This document shows positions 54,100-64,000 of a stretch of DNA of 64,000 nucleotides, piece after piece (the stretch's first letter is position 1; each line of letters begins with the position of its first letter). Origin of the DNA: Enchytraeus crypticus (taxonomy: Eukaryota; Annelida; Clitellata; Enchytraeida; Enchytraeidae). The notes beneath the pieces were generated by a model. It saw only the letters and a list, made by a program, of their open reading frames with translations, was not told the DNA's origin and made no database searches. The DNA is taken from NCBI GenBank assembly GCA_905160935.1, contig CAJHZI010000424.1, positions 825,001 through 889,000 of the forward strand, read 5' to 3'. The position numbers and the translations under genes are program-made.

Positions 54100-56575
54100 A
54101 GTTATCCATTTTATGCAGTTAACACTCAACAGTTAAAGGAAATTGGTCTCACTCGCCGTCAGACCATTTTCCTGTTGTATTCACTTACAATCATGTTAAG
54201 CCAGATACTATTAAAAATTCACCTACTGTTTCATTTAGGTGTGTAAATAACGTTGATCTTGATCTCTTTTGTTCTGATCTTGAAAATTCGACTTTGATCA
54301 AGTCTCCTGCCAATGCTCTTGATGAATTAGTAAAAAAGTATAACACTACTCTTTCATCTCTACTTGATAAGCATGCACCTTAACTACCAAGAAGCTTAAG
54401 AAATCTAACCCTTGGTATACTTCTGGTCTGAGAAAGCTAAAGGCTGCATGCTGTAGAGCTGAAAGAAAGGGGCGTCATACCCATTCAGATTTTTGAAAAA
54501 CTGTTTCTAATTGCAACACAAGATTTATTGTACTGCTATTGCTAACGCTAAGAAAGAGTACTACTCCTCTTTGGTCAGTAAGGCTGTGAATGTCAAGAGT
54601 TTATGGAAAACCGTTAATGATCTTTTACATAGATCTATTTCTCCTTCTCTTCCTTCTACTCCTGTGGAGTCACTGCCTAAACAATTTTCCAAATACTTTA
54701 CAGATAAGATAAGTAATCTTAGAGAATCTATCACTCCAGCTCCTAACTCTACTCCTCACACTCCAGTAGAGAATCATTCCAAAGATGAACTTTCTAATTT
54801 CACTCCAGTTACAATTGATGAGATTACTAAATTAGTTTTAGACTCTCCAGCTAAACATTGTGACTTGGATCCTATCCCAACCTCTCTTTTAAAGAAGTGT
54901 ATTCACATACTTGCTCCAGTATTAACATTGATTGTTAACCTCTCTCTCTCTACTGGCAAATTTCCTCGCGCTTTTAAGTGTGCAGTTATTACTCCATTGC
55001 TTTAAAAGCCCACACTGGATAAGGAATTATTGTCGAATTACAGGCCTATATCTAATCTGGCATACATATCTAAGCTCACTGAAAGGATTTTTCTTCAGAG
55101 GCTTTCTATTCATCTCTCTTACAGTGATCTATTTAATAAGCATCAAGCTGCTTATACTAAGCATCGTTCAACTGAAACGGTGCTTCTATCTGTGTGCAAT
55201 TCTATTGTTAATGCCATGTGCACGCAACGCTTAACTGGATTATGTATGCTTGATCTTTCGGCCGCTTTTGATACCATTGATCACAATATTCTTCTGGAAC
55301 GTCTTTCTTCCTGGTTTGGTGTTCGTGGAATTGTTCTTGATTGGTTTTCCTCCTATCGGACGTATCGTTCTTTTAGTGTGAAAGTCATGGAGTATATCTC
55401 TTCGCCTTCTCACTTAAAATATTGTGTGCCTCAAGGCTCCGTTCTTGGTCCTATCCTCTTTAACCTCTATACAACACCCCTAAGCACTCTAATCTCTTCT
55501 CATTCTCTTGATCATAAACTATATGCTGATGACACTCAAATGTACACTTGTTTCACCCCTAACTCCTATTCTAATGCTGAAACCCTCCTGCAACAAAGGT
55601 TTTAGTCTATATCCTCTTGAATGTCTGCTAATTTCTTGGCACTTAATCCATCTAAGACTAAATCCTTGTTGGTCGGGACACCTCAACAGCTTCTGAAGCT
55701 GAATGGGAAAACTCTTTCGTTATCTTCGGGCATTAAAATATCACCTGTTCCTTTTATCCTTGATAAACACCTAACCTTCCACGAACACATAACTAAAACT
55801 TCACAAGCATGTTTCTTCCATATCCGTGATCTTCGTCGAATGCGTCCATATTTGTCACGTGAGACAGCTGCCACTTGGTGCTGCTCTTGTGCAATCGAAG
55901 TTGGACTACTGCAATTACATGTTTTTAAATCTCCCTGGCTGTGAGATTGATCGGTTGCAGTTTGTTCAGAATTCTCTTGCGCGAGCAATTTTTTGTTGTT
56001 CCAAGTACTCACATGTTACGCCTATTTTGAAGTCTTTGCACTGGCTAAAGATTAAAGAGCGTATCATTTACAAAACAGCTTCGTTAACGTATAAGTTCAT
56101 CACTATCCCTGGACAAACTTGTATGTCTCACTTGATTAAAGTGATGCAGCCTGCTATTACTCGGTTTTCTAAGTTAATTACTCTTATGAGACCTAGCTTA
56201 CCTTCACGCTCTAAGCTATCTAATCGTTCTTTCCAGCATGCTGCACCTCAGATCTGGAATTCTCTTCCATCCAATCTTCGGAAATCTCCATTTGAATCAC
56301 ATCAGCCTTTGCTTTCCTATGAGCAGTTCCATAAGCAGTTGAAGACCTATCTTTTCCATCTTTCTTTTCCATCCAGTGTCCATGAGCAGCGTCTTGCGCC
56401 TAAACCACCTTTTCTTTAACTCCCTTTACTTTGGACTGAATTTCTGGATTTTGGAATTTGCACCGTTTTTGGACCTTCTTTTTTGCTCGCCGGCTTGATT
56501 TTGTCTCAATAGTGCTCGATGTTGTCATTGATGACTGTAGCACTCTAATTGTTATTATTATTATTCTTATTGCAG
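54100..56575 (+). mobile_element. L2/CR1-like LINE, nearly complete ORF2 from endonuclease end to 3' UTR
   Basis: Starts in the endonuclease C-terminus (SDHFPVVFTYN), then linker, RT with NYRPISNLAYISKLTERI, LDLSAAFDTIDHN, VPQGSVLGPILFN and YADDTQMY (about 55525-55548), then [29 protein letters not shown] and PQIWNSLPSNLRKSPF; ORF end at 56419. Stops or frameshifts near 54380, 55005, 55605 and 55890 inactivate it. The 3' UTR ends with (TTA)n. Confidence 0.9.
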
Positions 56576-57139
56576 TTAACACTTTATATAATTAATATTT
56601 CTATTTTATTTTAACACAATTTATCTTACATATCATCATCCCCAATAGCAACCAGTGTTATTAGCCTATACTGCGTCATACTGTATCGTCATACCGTTTT
56701 GTTGCCTATATACATATACAGTATTATACTACAATATCTCAGAAACTCATTAATTCTCATCAATTCGTCATTAAGTAGATACTCTGATTTTATTATCAAT
56801 TGCAGGATGTATTGACAATGTTGGACTATTAATAAAGTTTCGAACATGGTAATAAACTTAATTAAAAGTGAGATTATCCTTGACATATTTTTGAAAAAAT
56901 AACATTTTATTATTTTGTTACAGGAATAAAATTACTATTTTTTATTATTTCTTATATTTTTGCATTTTAAAAAATATTTAATAATATTTGAACTTTACTA
57001 TAGTGTCTTCAAAAAGTGGCGAAAGAGTCATAGTGTCTACCAAAACCCATGTGGGGATTCATGCCCCAAATCTCCCCTTGGCTCCGCCCATGTTTAGATT
57101 TTCTGTGCAGCGCTTCACAGAAAAGACTAGAATAACAAA
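56576..57139. other. Region without recognised gene
   Basis: AT-rich. At 57050-57100 atgccccaaatctccccttg gctccgccca resembles the G/C-rich end of an unidentified repeat. Confidence 0.3.
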
Positions 57140-57270
57140 TGATTTCAGCCTGTGGTGTGTTGGCAAGTTGTTCGGCAGCAGATGAATAGGTACTAATGCA
57201 CGGTGTTCAAATTCAGTGCTAACCCGTCACTGACGTGCTAGCTAGCAGGAAACTAACATTAAACGTGACT
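57140..57270 (+). mobile_element. tRNA-derived SINE, family 1 (copy 6, degenerate)
   Basis: ggtgttcaaattcagtgcta acccgtcactgacgtgc and aaactaacattaaacgtgac. Confidence 0.6.
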
Positions 57271-57299
57271 ATGTATCATTGCATTTCAAGCCGTAGCAG

Positions 57300-57445
57300 G
57301 GAAGTACTAACAAAAATTAGATTACTACAGTCGACCATGATCATATCGAGCACTATTGAGACAAATCCAAGTCGGTGAGCAAAAAGGCAGGTCCAAAACG
57401 GTGCACATTTCCAAAATCCACACGATGAGTTCAGAGGCGGTGCAT
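57300..57445 (-). mobile_element. L2/CR1-like LINE 3' UTR, inverted
   Basis: Inverted copy of ttgctcaccgacttggattt gtctcaatagtgctcgat and tgcaccgttttggacctgc. Confidence 0.75.
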
Positions 57446-57899
57446 GACAGTTGATGAAAACTTAGAATCTGCGGAACCGAGTCTATTGTCGTTGCCTTTA
57501 GATGTTAAAAATAGCTTAAAATGTGTTTACTTTAATTCCAGAAGTATTGTAAATTTTTATTTATTTTTTTATTTATTGCTTTATTTCAGGCGTAAATCCC
57601 CATACATGAATCTTGCACATAGAACAATGCAACAAAAACCAGAAATGCAAATAGGCTGCGCTTAAATTGACCTATAGACCTAAAGCAATTACTTATAGAA
57701 TTAGGCATACAAGGCTATAATAGACTCAGAACATAAAAACACTTAACTAGCATATTAGCATTATCCAGCAAGCACATTCTAAACTTTAATCTGTAATTTG
57801 AAAGGATAGTATCAAAACTAGGCAATCCGGTTTCTAGCAGCGCGATGGTTAGGCTGCTGTAACGTTTGTATCCAAAAAATATTTTAATACATTTATTAG

Positions 57900-58920
57900 T
57901 CTATAGCAAGATCGAAACTTCTCTATTTAACCTATTGTAAACGACAACCATAGTGCCACATCATAGAAGCACATACAATAGGATTTGAACGGGACCTTCT
58001 TAACATTAAGAGAGCAATAAGCAAATCTACGCTTTAATATATTCGTACGCATAAACATATCACGTATTTCACGCTGTATATCGTTAATATTACGACCATC
58101 ATTGGTTATAATATGACCTAAATATTTAAACTGCGTTACATAATTAATAAAAGAATTGTCCAACTTAAATCTTGGAAATTCCTCTAATACACTCCAATTT
58201 CGATCCTTAGGAGCAAATATCATGGCGACAGTTTTACTAATATTAAAAGACATGCTAATAACTTTAGCGTTAAACTGAAGCACATCTATTAAATACTGAA
58301 AAGCTCTCCACGAAGGAGCAATGAGAACGATATCATCAGCATATGCAAGAATGTTAATTAATCTATTATTAATTGCACAACCAATCCCGGTATCTACTAC
58401 AGCTCTAACCATATCGCGTATATATCTAGAGAAAAATACGGTGAAAGTATACTTCCCTGACGCGTACCATTTCCAATGTGAAAACAAGTAAAAACAGAAT
58501 TACGCCATCGAACAAAGCATTGCTGTTTAGAATACCAGAATGCAAGAATAAATGTAATACTGATGTAAATTTTATCGTCTAGTAATTTTCCAAACAATTT
58601 CCAGTAATTAACTTTATCGAAAGCTTTACTGAAATGAACAAAACAGGTAAAAACATGATTTCCATGATGTCTATAATACTCGATAGTCTGCTTTAGTACA
58701 TGAGTACATAATCCGGTTGAATGGCCAGACTTAAACCCAAACTTAAAATTATCATATTCAGAAAGGCTATGTATAGATTGCGCAATGAGAGATTCAAACA
58801 ATTTAGATAATGCATTAGAAATTGCAATTGCTCTGTAATGATTAAGGTCAGATAAATCGCCAGATTTATTCTTAACTAGAGGTATAATTACAGATTGCAT
58901 AAATGAATTAGGCAAAAATG
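57900..58920 (-). mobile_element. LINE reverse transcriptase fragment
   Basis: Encodes SVIIPLVKNKSGDLSDLNHY RAIAISN, HFSKAFDKVNYWKLFGKLLD, GTRQGSILSPY and AYADDIVLIAPS (about 58345), then FKYLGHIITNDGRNINDIQR. Frameshift near 58440. Abuts the next LINE head to head at 58920. Confidence 0.85.
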
Positions 58921-60515
58921 ACTAAAACTGATTTCGGAGCTAAGAGATGAATTAGCACCAGCTCTATTAAACCTACTAAAAACTTCAATGAATACAGGGG
59001 TGGTTCCTCAAGATTTCAAGAATGCCAATGTTGTACCAATACATAAAAAGGGAAATAGGGATAAAGCAGAAAATTATAGACCTATAAGCTTAACAAGTAT
59101 AATCGGTTAGACATTTGAAAGCATTATTAAGGATAAAATAATTAGTTTCTAGGAAGAATATAACTTAATTAGAAATAGTCAGCATGGTTTTATTAGTGGG
59201 CGTTCTTGTTTAACTAATTTGCTGGATTTTTTTAGAATATATTACAAAGGCAGTAGATAATAAAAATAGCATTGATATCTTATATCTAGACTTTGCTAAA
59301 GCGTTTGATAAAGTTACACATAAAAGATTACTTAGTAAGTTGGAAGCACATGGAATAACGGGCAAACTCTTAAAGTGGATAGGCAATTGGTTAAGCAATA
59401 GAAAATAAAGGGTGTGTATCGAGGAAGAGTTCTCGGAATGGGAAGCAGTGAAGAGTGGTGTGCCACAGGGCTCTGTTTTGGGACCTCTATTATTTTTAGT
59501 TTACATCAATGACATTGACATAGATATTGTATCTAAATTTAGTAAATTTGCAGATGATTCTGAAGTGGCAAAGATAGTAAAAACATTGAAGATGCTGAGA
59601 TTTTAAAGTATGATATAAAAATATTACAGAACTGGTCTAGGGATTGGCAAATGGAGTTCAATGCTGAGGAATGTAGAGTTATGCATATATGGAATAATAA
59701 TTTAGAAATTGAGTATACATTGAACAATATTAAACTAAAATCTACAAACAGTGAGAGGGATTTAGGTGTCTTTGTGGATAGCTCTTTTAAATTTAGTGAA
59801 AATTGTAGTAAAGTTGTAAATAGTGCTAATTGTGTATTAAGAATGATTAAAAGAACAATTGCATGTAGAAATAAAGATATTGTGGTAAGTCTATATAAGG
59901 CTCTTGTACGGCCAAAACTTGAATACTGCGTTCAGGCTTGGTGCCCATATCTTAAGAAAGATATCGATAAATTAGAAAGGGTACAAGCCAGAGCAACAAG
60001 GCTGGCATTTGACTGTCAAAAACTTAGTTATGATAATAGATTAAAATTCGTAGGATTAACCTCTTTAAGTAAGAGGAGAACTAGAGGAGATTTAATAGAA
60101 GTTTTTAAGATACTCAAAGGCTTCAGCAAAGTTAACCATAGTATTTGGTTTAATTTATCAAACAACAGAAACACAAGGGGGCATTTTTATAAACTTAGTA
60201 AATTTAGAAGTAGACTAGATTTAATTTAGGAAATTTTTCTTTAATCAGAGAGTTATAAATGCTTGGAATAGTTTGCCAAGCGAAGTTGTGGAAGCAGAAT
60301 CAGTGAATGCTTTAAAAAATAAATATGATAAACATAAGAACATGTAAATTAGATGCTAAGTGCATGTTCAATGTTATGCATAGGCTACGTATAGATTTCA
60401 CATGTTGACATAAAGTCTGTATGATTTGATTTATATTAAGTGGTTTTAGTTAAGTGCCTGATGAGTCTTAAACAAGCATATAATTGCTTCCTGACGCTGT
60501 AATGTTATGTTGTGA
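58921..60515 (+). mobile_element. CR1-like LINE with TTATG tail
   Basis: ANVVPIHKKGNRDKAENYRP, GVPQGSVLGPLLFLVYIND, FADDSEVAK (about 59550-59576), LYKALVRPKLEYCVQAWCPY and [20 protein letters not shown] in order, with several stops and shifts. 3' end aagcatataattgcttcctg ac, then TTATG-type tail (60473-60512). Confidence 0.9.
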
Positions 60516-60984
60516 TTTGGTAGCTTTTGCTATAGAAACACTTTCAGTTCCGCCTATATAGGCTCGCATCGACAGAATACGATTCACGGAGTCACGCACT
60601 TTGTCACTGAGCTTAGCTGATCAGCCTGGACGTTACACAGTGTTGCCAACGCTGGTTTAATTCAACCAGGTCTGGTTTATTTCATGTCTATAGCTGGTGC
60701 CAAGTTATTTTTCCTCGAGAAATATCATATTCTGGTTTATTTTGCTGCTCGCTTATTTATTTTTGTCTTATTTTGCTGCTTGTTGTTCAGTTTTTGTTTA
60801 TTTTGGTCGGAATCACGATTCGCACTAGGCTTTGACATGGTTGATCACAATTAGATAAGCTTATATTACAGTTATAGTGTCCTACTACTCTCGACCATAG
60901 ACTGTACAGCAGTGCAGATGCCTCAGACCTAGTGTATTGAGTGAATGAATTGAGTTGAATGCAACTTATGTAAGGAATATATAA

Positions 60985-60985
60985 A

Positions 60986-61032
<47 letters not shown>

Positions 61033-61135
61033 TATAGAATCATGTAATATATAGAATAGAATAGAATCATAGAATCATGTAATATATATATATATTTATT
61101 TATTTATTTATTTATTTATTTATAAATATGTATAA
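60985..61135. repeat. (TA)n and (TTTA)n microsatellites
   Basis: TA run at 60988-61026 and TTTA run at 61096-61122. Confidence 0.85.
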
Positions 61136-61194
61136 ATTTATATAATTTATCATCATAGAGTGTTCAGTTATATCTTTTATTTATATATTGATTT

Positions 61195-61405
61195 CTCTTC
61201 TTTATTGTGTTGTGTCCGGGTTACTGAAGAATTGATCAACCGTGTAATTGTAGACAAAGCACTAAGATCAAACCAACGCCAGAGAGGGCATTCGGCGAGG
61301 CTCTTGAAAGTGCAACAAAATTTTATAAAACGAATGGTAAAGTAAGTCTATTCAAATTCCAACCCTAGCTAAGCTTTGATTCAAGGGAAGATTTTGATCA
61401 TGATG
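61195..61405 (+). mobile_element. SINE-type repeat with RTE-derived tail
   Basis: gttgtgtccgggttactgaa, gggcattcggcgaggctctt, caaccctagctaagctttga ttcaaggg. Confidence 0.65.
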
Positions 61406-61429
61406 ATATGCATCGAGGCAGGGCAGGAC

Positions 61430-62060
61430 AGTTGCGCATAACATAGTGACAGAGAAAGAGGGACCATCAGTGGAAGTGATCCAGCTTGTACACTCAGTTG
61501 AGGACTGTCATAGTTTGTAGATTACGGATGATATGATTGAACAAATCGTGCGTTACACAAACCAAGAAATAGAGAAGCATAGGCATAATAACAGACACAT
61601 ACAAGGAGAAAGTTACTGGCAGAACACTGACCTCATTGAGATGAAGGCATTGTTTGGCTTGCTGCATTGGCACAACAAAAGGTCGTAACGAAAGCGTTCG
61701 TGATCTATGGATTGACGGACCATATTCAAGGCCTTTCTTCAGAGCTGTAATGAGCAGCAGTCGGTTTGAAGTCCTACTGATATGAATCCGATTTGATGAC
61801 AAGCGTCGCCGGGAGAAAGAAAAAGTAATAAATTGGCCGCTATAAGCGAGATGTAGAAGACATTCATATGCGGTGTTGATGTACCACGTGTGCCACTGAC
61901 AGCCACAGAAGGGGAACCTAAGCGTCGATGCTACTGTCCACGACAAATCGAGCGAAAGATTCGTCAGACTTGCTCAATTTGTAAACAAGCAGTATGCAAA
62001 GAGCACAGCCACACAGAAAGGCGTGTGACATGTAACAAGTGTGCTGATGATCAACAGTAA
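61430..62060 (+). pseudogene. piggyBac-type transposase remnant
   Basis: Frames give DLIEMKALFGLLHWHNK, then RNESVRDLWIDGPYSRPFFR AVMSSSRFEVLL and IRFDDKRRREKEKVINW (typical of DDE_Tnp_1_7), then after a large deletion CYCPRQIERKIRQTCSICKQ, CKEHSH and CNKC before stop at 62060, the C-terminal Cys-rich finger. Several frameshifts and stops. Confidence 0.75.
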
Positions 62061-62097
62061 AGAGCAGCGTTTTCTAACCGTTCAGATAATTTGAATG

Positions 62098-62345
62098 CAG
62101 GAAAAATGGACAAATAGACTGTCTCAAATCCTCTCTGTCCTACACCACACCACCAGCCAATCCCCTATTTGAGACTTTTCCATTCATTTAAATTTTTGTA
62201 GCAATTTCTGGAGCCTAGGCGCTCACCAATCGAATGCCCTTTCTGACGTTGGTATGGATCTTAGTGCTTTAGTCGCCTTCTAGCGCACGTGCAGTCACCG
62301 GTTGATCAATTCTTCAAACAACCCGGACACAACACGGGAACACAT
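62098..62345 (-). mobile_element. SINE-type repeat with RTE-derived tail, inverted
   Basis: Inverted full head: cccgtgttgtgtccgggttg, gaccggtgactgcacgtgcg-like segment, gcattcgattggtgagcgcc taggctccagaaattgctac; tail without the GAT run. Confidence 0.75.
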
Positions 62346-62924
62346 GTTTATATATGGTTTAGTTATTCGAAATTAAAGAAGTCTTTCATTTAAAATTAAT
62401 GCTGTCAAACTGTTTTCAAGATCTATTCAGCGAATTTCTAAGTCGATTTTCACATGTTACATTCACTTAGATTCATCATACTGTTGTTATTCCGTGTTAA
62501 TTTCATGCTACAGTATACATGTACATGTAGACTAAAAAACGTACGTGGGAGTTCAGCAAATCCGATACTATATTATCTACCTTACAAGGTACCAAAATTA
62601 CTCTCCTAGCCAAACCTCCACCTTATTTATCTAAACGTCGAAGGAGGAGGCTTATTTGAAGCCAAAATTCAGAAAGCTTAGGCTCCCAATCCACCTGTAG
62701 AAATGTTGGCTTCAAATATCTCGTGATCACATGAGGGATATCGATCATTCCTCTTTCAATTAAGATATCTAGGGCAACGTTATATTAACCCACCTCGTGG
62801 TGGGAAACGGACGTTGCAAGGACGTAAGTCAGGGGAGGGCATATGCCTCCCACAAGATGGCCTGTAAAATTTGTATTAAGCTCAAAATATAAGGGCACAT
62901 ATTTTATGAAGTCTGCCTCGCACC

Positions 62925-63065
62925 AAATGCCCCTTCCAAGATTAAAGTGCCTCCCCCAAAATTAATTTGCCTCCCCCAAAATTAATTTGCCTCCCCCAAG
63001 ATTAAAGTGCCTCCCAAGATTATAAAGTACCTCCCCCAGATTAAAGTGCCTCCCTAAGATTAAAT
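62925..63065. repeat. 20-bp tandem repeat, about 6 copies
   Basis: Units of gcctcccccaaaattaattt and gcctcccccaagattaaagt. Confidence 0.85.
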
Positions 63066-63259
63066 CCTGGCTATGCCTCTTGCACGCACTTCAAAATTGA
63101 AGATAAATCGAAATAAGAATTAGGCTTTTTACTGGTTTTCGATTTTTTGGTTCGTTTATTTCTGGTTTATTTTAGAGCTTTACCACAGCAAACCTTATTT
63201 TTAAAGTATTTTCTCACTGGCAACACTGGAGTTACACACAAACATTCTGTTTACAGGCG

Positions 63260-63371
63260 CCGGACAAGTTCGAACTTGAAACCATTCAGCTCAACGGTAT
63301 TCCACGGCTCAATAGCCTCACAGTACATGTGCGGTAGACAGTTGAATAGTTTATTCAGTTTTACGAGGTAG
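63260..63371 (-). other. Possible coding fragment, unidentified
   Basis: The - strand frame reads YLVKLNKLFNCLPHMYCEAI EPW and then TVELNGFKFELVRRL stop. It looks protein-like, but I recognise no family and see no clear splice sites. Confidence 0.2.
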
Positions 63372-63841
63372 GAAATGTTCGCTATTTTAAAGCTAAAAGG
63401 TGTAATTAAGAGTGCAATTTAAGATAAATGTCTCATTCGTGTGATAATATATGTGTCTCCTATTGCTGTTTCGCCATGTTCGGGAGGTTCTGTAAAGAAT
63501 AAAGGAAGTCCAAATCTCTGGTTGAGTCCCTTAGATAAAGTCAAGAAGGAATTGGCTTTATTCGTTCTGATATTTTCAGCAGTGCTACAGAATAGAACAA
63601 CCACTTACTGTACTTGTCATTTGAGACGTACAACTATGCAATTACAGAGAACAGCACTGAAAATCACTGTCGAATTCACATTTTGTCTAGGTAATAGGCT
63701 ACATTAAGGTTTAGTAAAGGCATTGCCTGTGTAATAAGATCAGCTGATAGAGTGCTCTTGTATGTAATTTATGTAATTATGGAATGTGTGAAGGTCTTGG
63801 ATATGTGTCTGCTACAACGAAATGGTGGATAGAGATATAAA
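63372..63841. other. Region without recognised gene
   Basis: Two overlapping ORFs on opposite strands (63441-63707 + and 63419-63604 -) show no known motif. Confidence 0.3.
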
Positions 63842-63974
63842 AAAGCTAAAGCGAATGTTAACGTCAGTTTCCTAACTCAAAAGCGATGTCAGTGACGGGC
63901 GAGCCCAGTATTTGAACCCCGCACATACTGATTCGCGGTCGAGTACATTATCGACATCAACACTGGCTCCAGCC
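63842..63974 (-). mobile_element. tRNA-derived SINE, family 1 (copy 7)
   Basis: Inverted: ggctggagccagtgttgatg, gcggggttcaaatactggg, cgtcactgacatcgcttttg, gaaactgacgttaacattcg. Confidence 0.78.
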
Positions 63975-64000
63975 AGTGTGTGACGAAAGTTAAACATGAA

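Larger units (their letters stand above)
60638..63228. mobile_element. hAT-like DNA transposon boundaries
   Basis: Left end CAGTGTTGCCAACGCTGGTT and right end (inverted) CAGTGTTGCCAGTGAGAAAA form a terminal inverted repeat starting CAGTGTTGCCA. Flanks acgttaca and gagttaca agree at 6 of 8 bases, as for the 8-bp target duplication of hAT elements. Subterminal ctggtttattt repeats occur at both ends. No hAT transposase seen; the interior is filled with other elements. Confidence 0.55.

Noticed and set aside
62788-62815. piggyBac terminal repeat (TTAACCCACC...)
   Set aside because: The orientation is wrong relative to the transposase remnant and no partner end was found; the cccacc...ggtggg hairpin may be chance.

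Overview
This window is a piece of animal nuclear genome: AT-rich, intron-rich and crowded with retrotransposons. It carries three conserved metazoan genes with GT-AG introns. I reconstructed them by joining exons whose phases match and whose products align with remembered family sequences. The organism is a non-vertebrate metazoan, probably a marine bilaterian; the sequence does not let me name the phylum.

Layout: (1) 1-4.4 kb holds nested transposon debris (a CR1-like LINE inside a mariner-type transposase remnant, then an old LINE remnant). (2) 4.42-16.41 kb, + strand: a 9-exon gene for the nucleolar DEAD-box RNA helicase DDX54/Dbp10 (predicted 1002 aa). Its introns hold an R2-like LINE 3' end, SINEs, and a LINE nested inside a mariner element. 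(3) 16.4-21.8 kb: convergent intergenic DNA with a 30-bp minisatellite just after the ERM stop. (4) 21.78-39.29 kb, - strand: a 15-exon ezrin/radixin/moesin gene (predicted 590 aa, FERM domain plus C-ERMAD). (5) 39.3-42.4 kb: divergent intergenic region with a 5S-rRNA-derived SINE. (6) 42.38-49.09 kb, + strand: a 5-exon BLOC1S3 gene (172 aa) that includes a 20-nt microexon. (7) 49-64 kb: no confident host gene; R2-like, L2/CR1-like and other LINE fragments, SINEs, a 27-bp minisatellite, and a hAT-like element containing a decayed piggyBac transposase.

The three host genes do unrelated jobs (ribosome biogenesis, cortical membrane-actin linkage, lysosome-related organelle biogenesis) and show no operon logic. 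What stands out is architectural. First, several exons have decayed copies of their own 3' splice site plus exon head in the upstream intron (five cases in two genes). Second, three SINE-type families share their 3' tails with LINEs present in the same window (5S-SINE with CR1, tRNA-SINE with an L2-like LINE, a third SINE with an RTE-type LINE). Third, snapback (inverted) hairpins recur at retroelement junctions, including a perfect 40-bp palindrome. All names rest on reading the sequence and on family knowledge; no database search was run.
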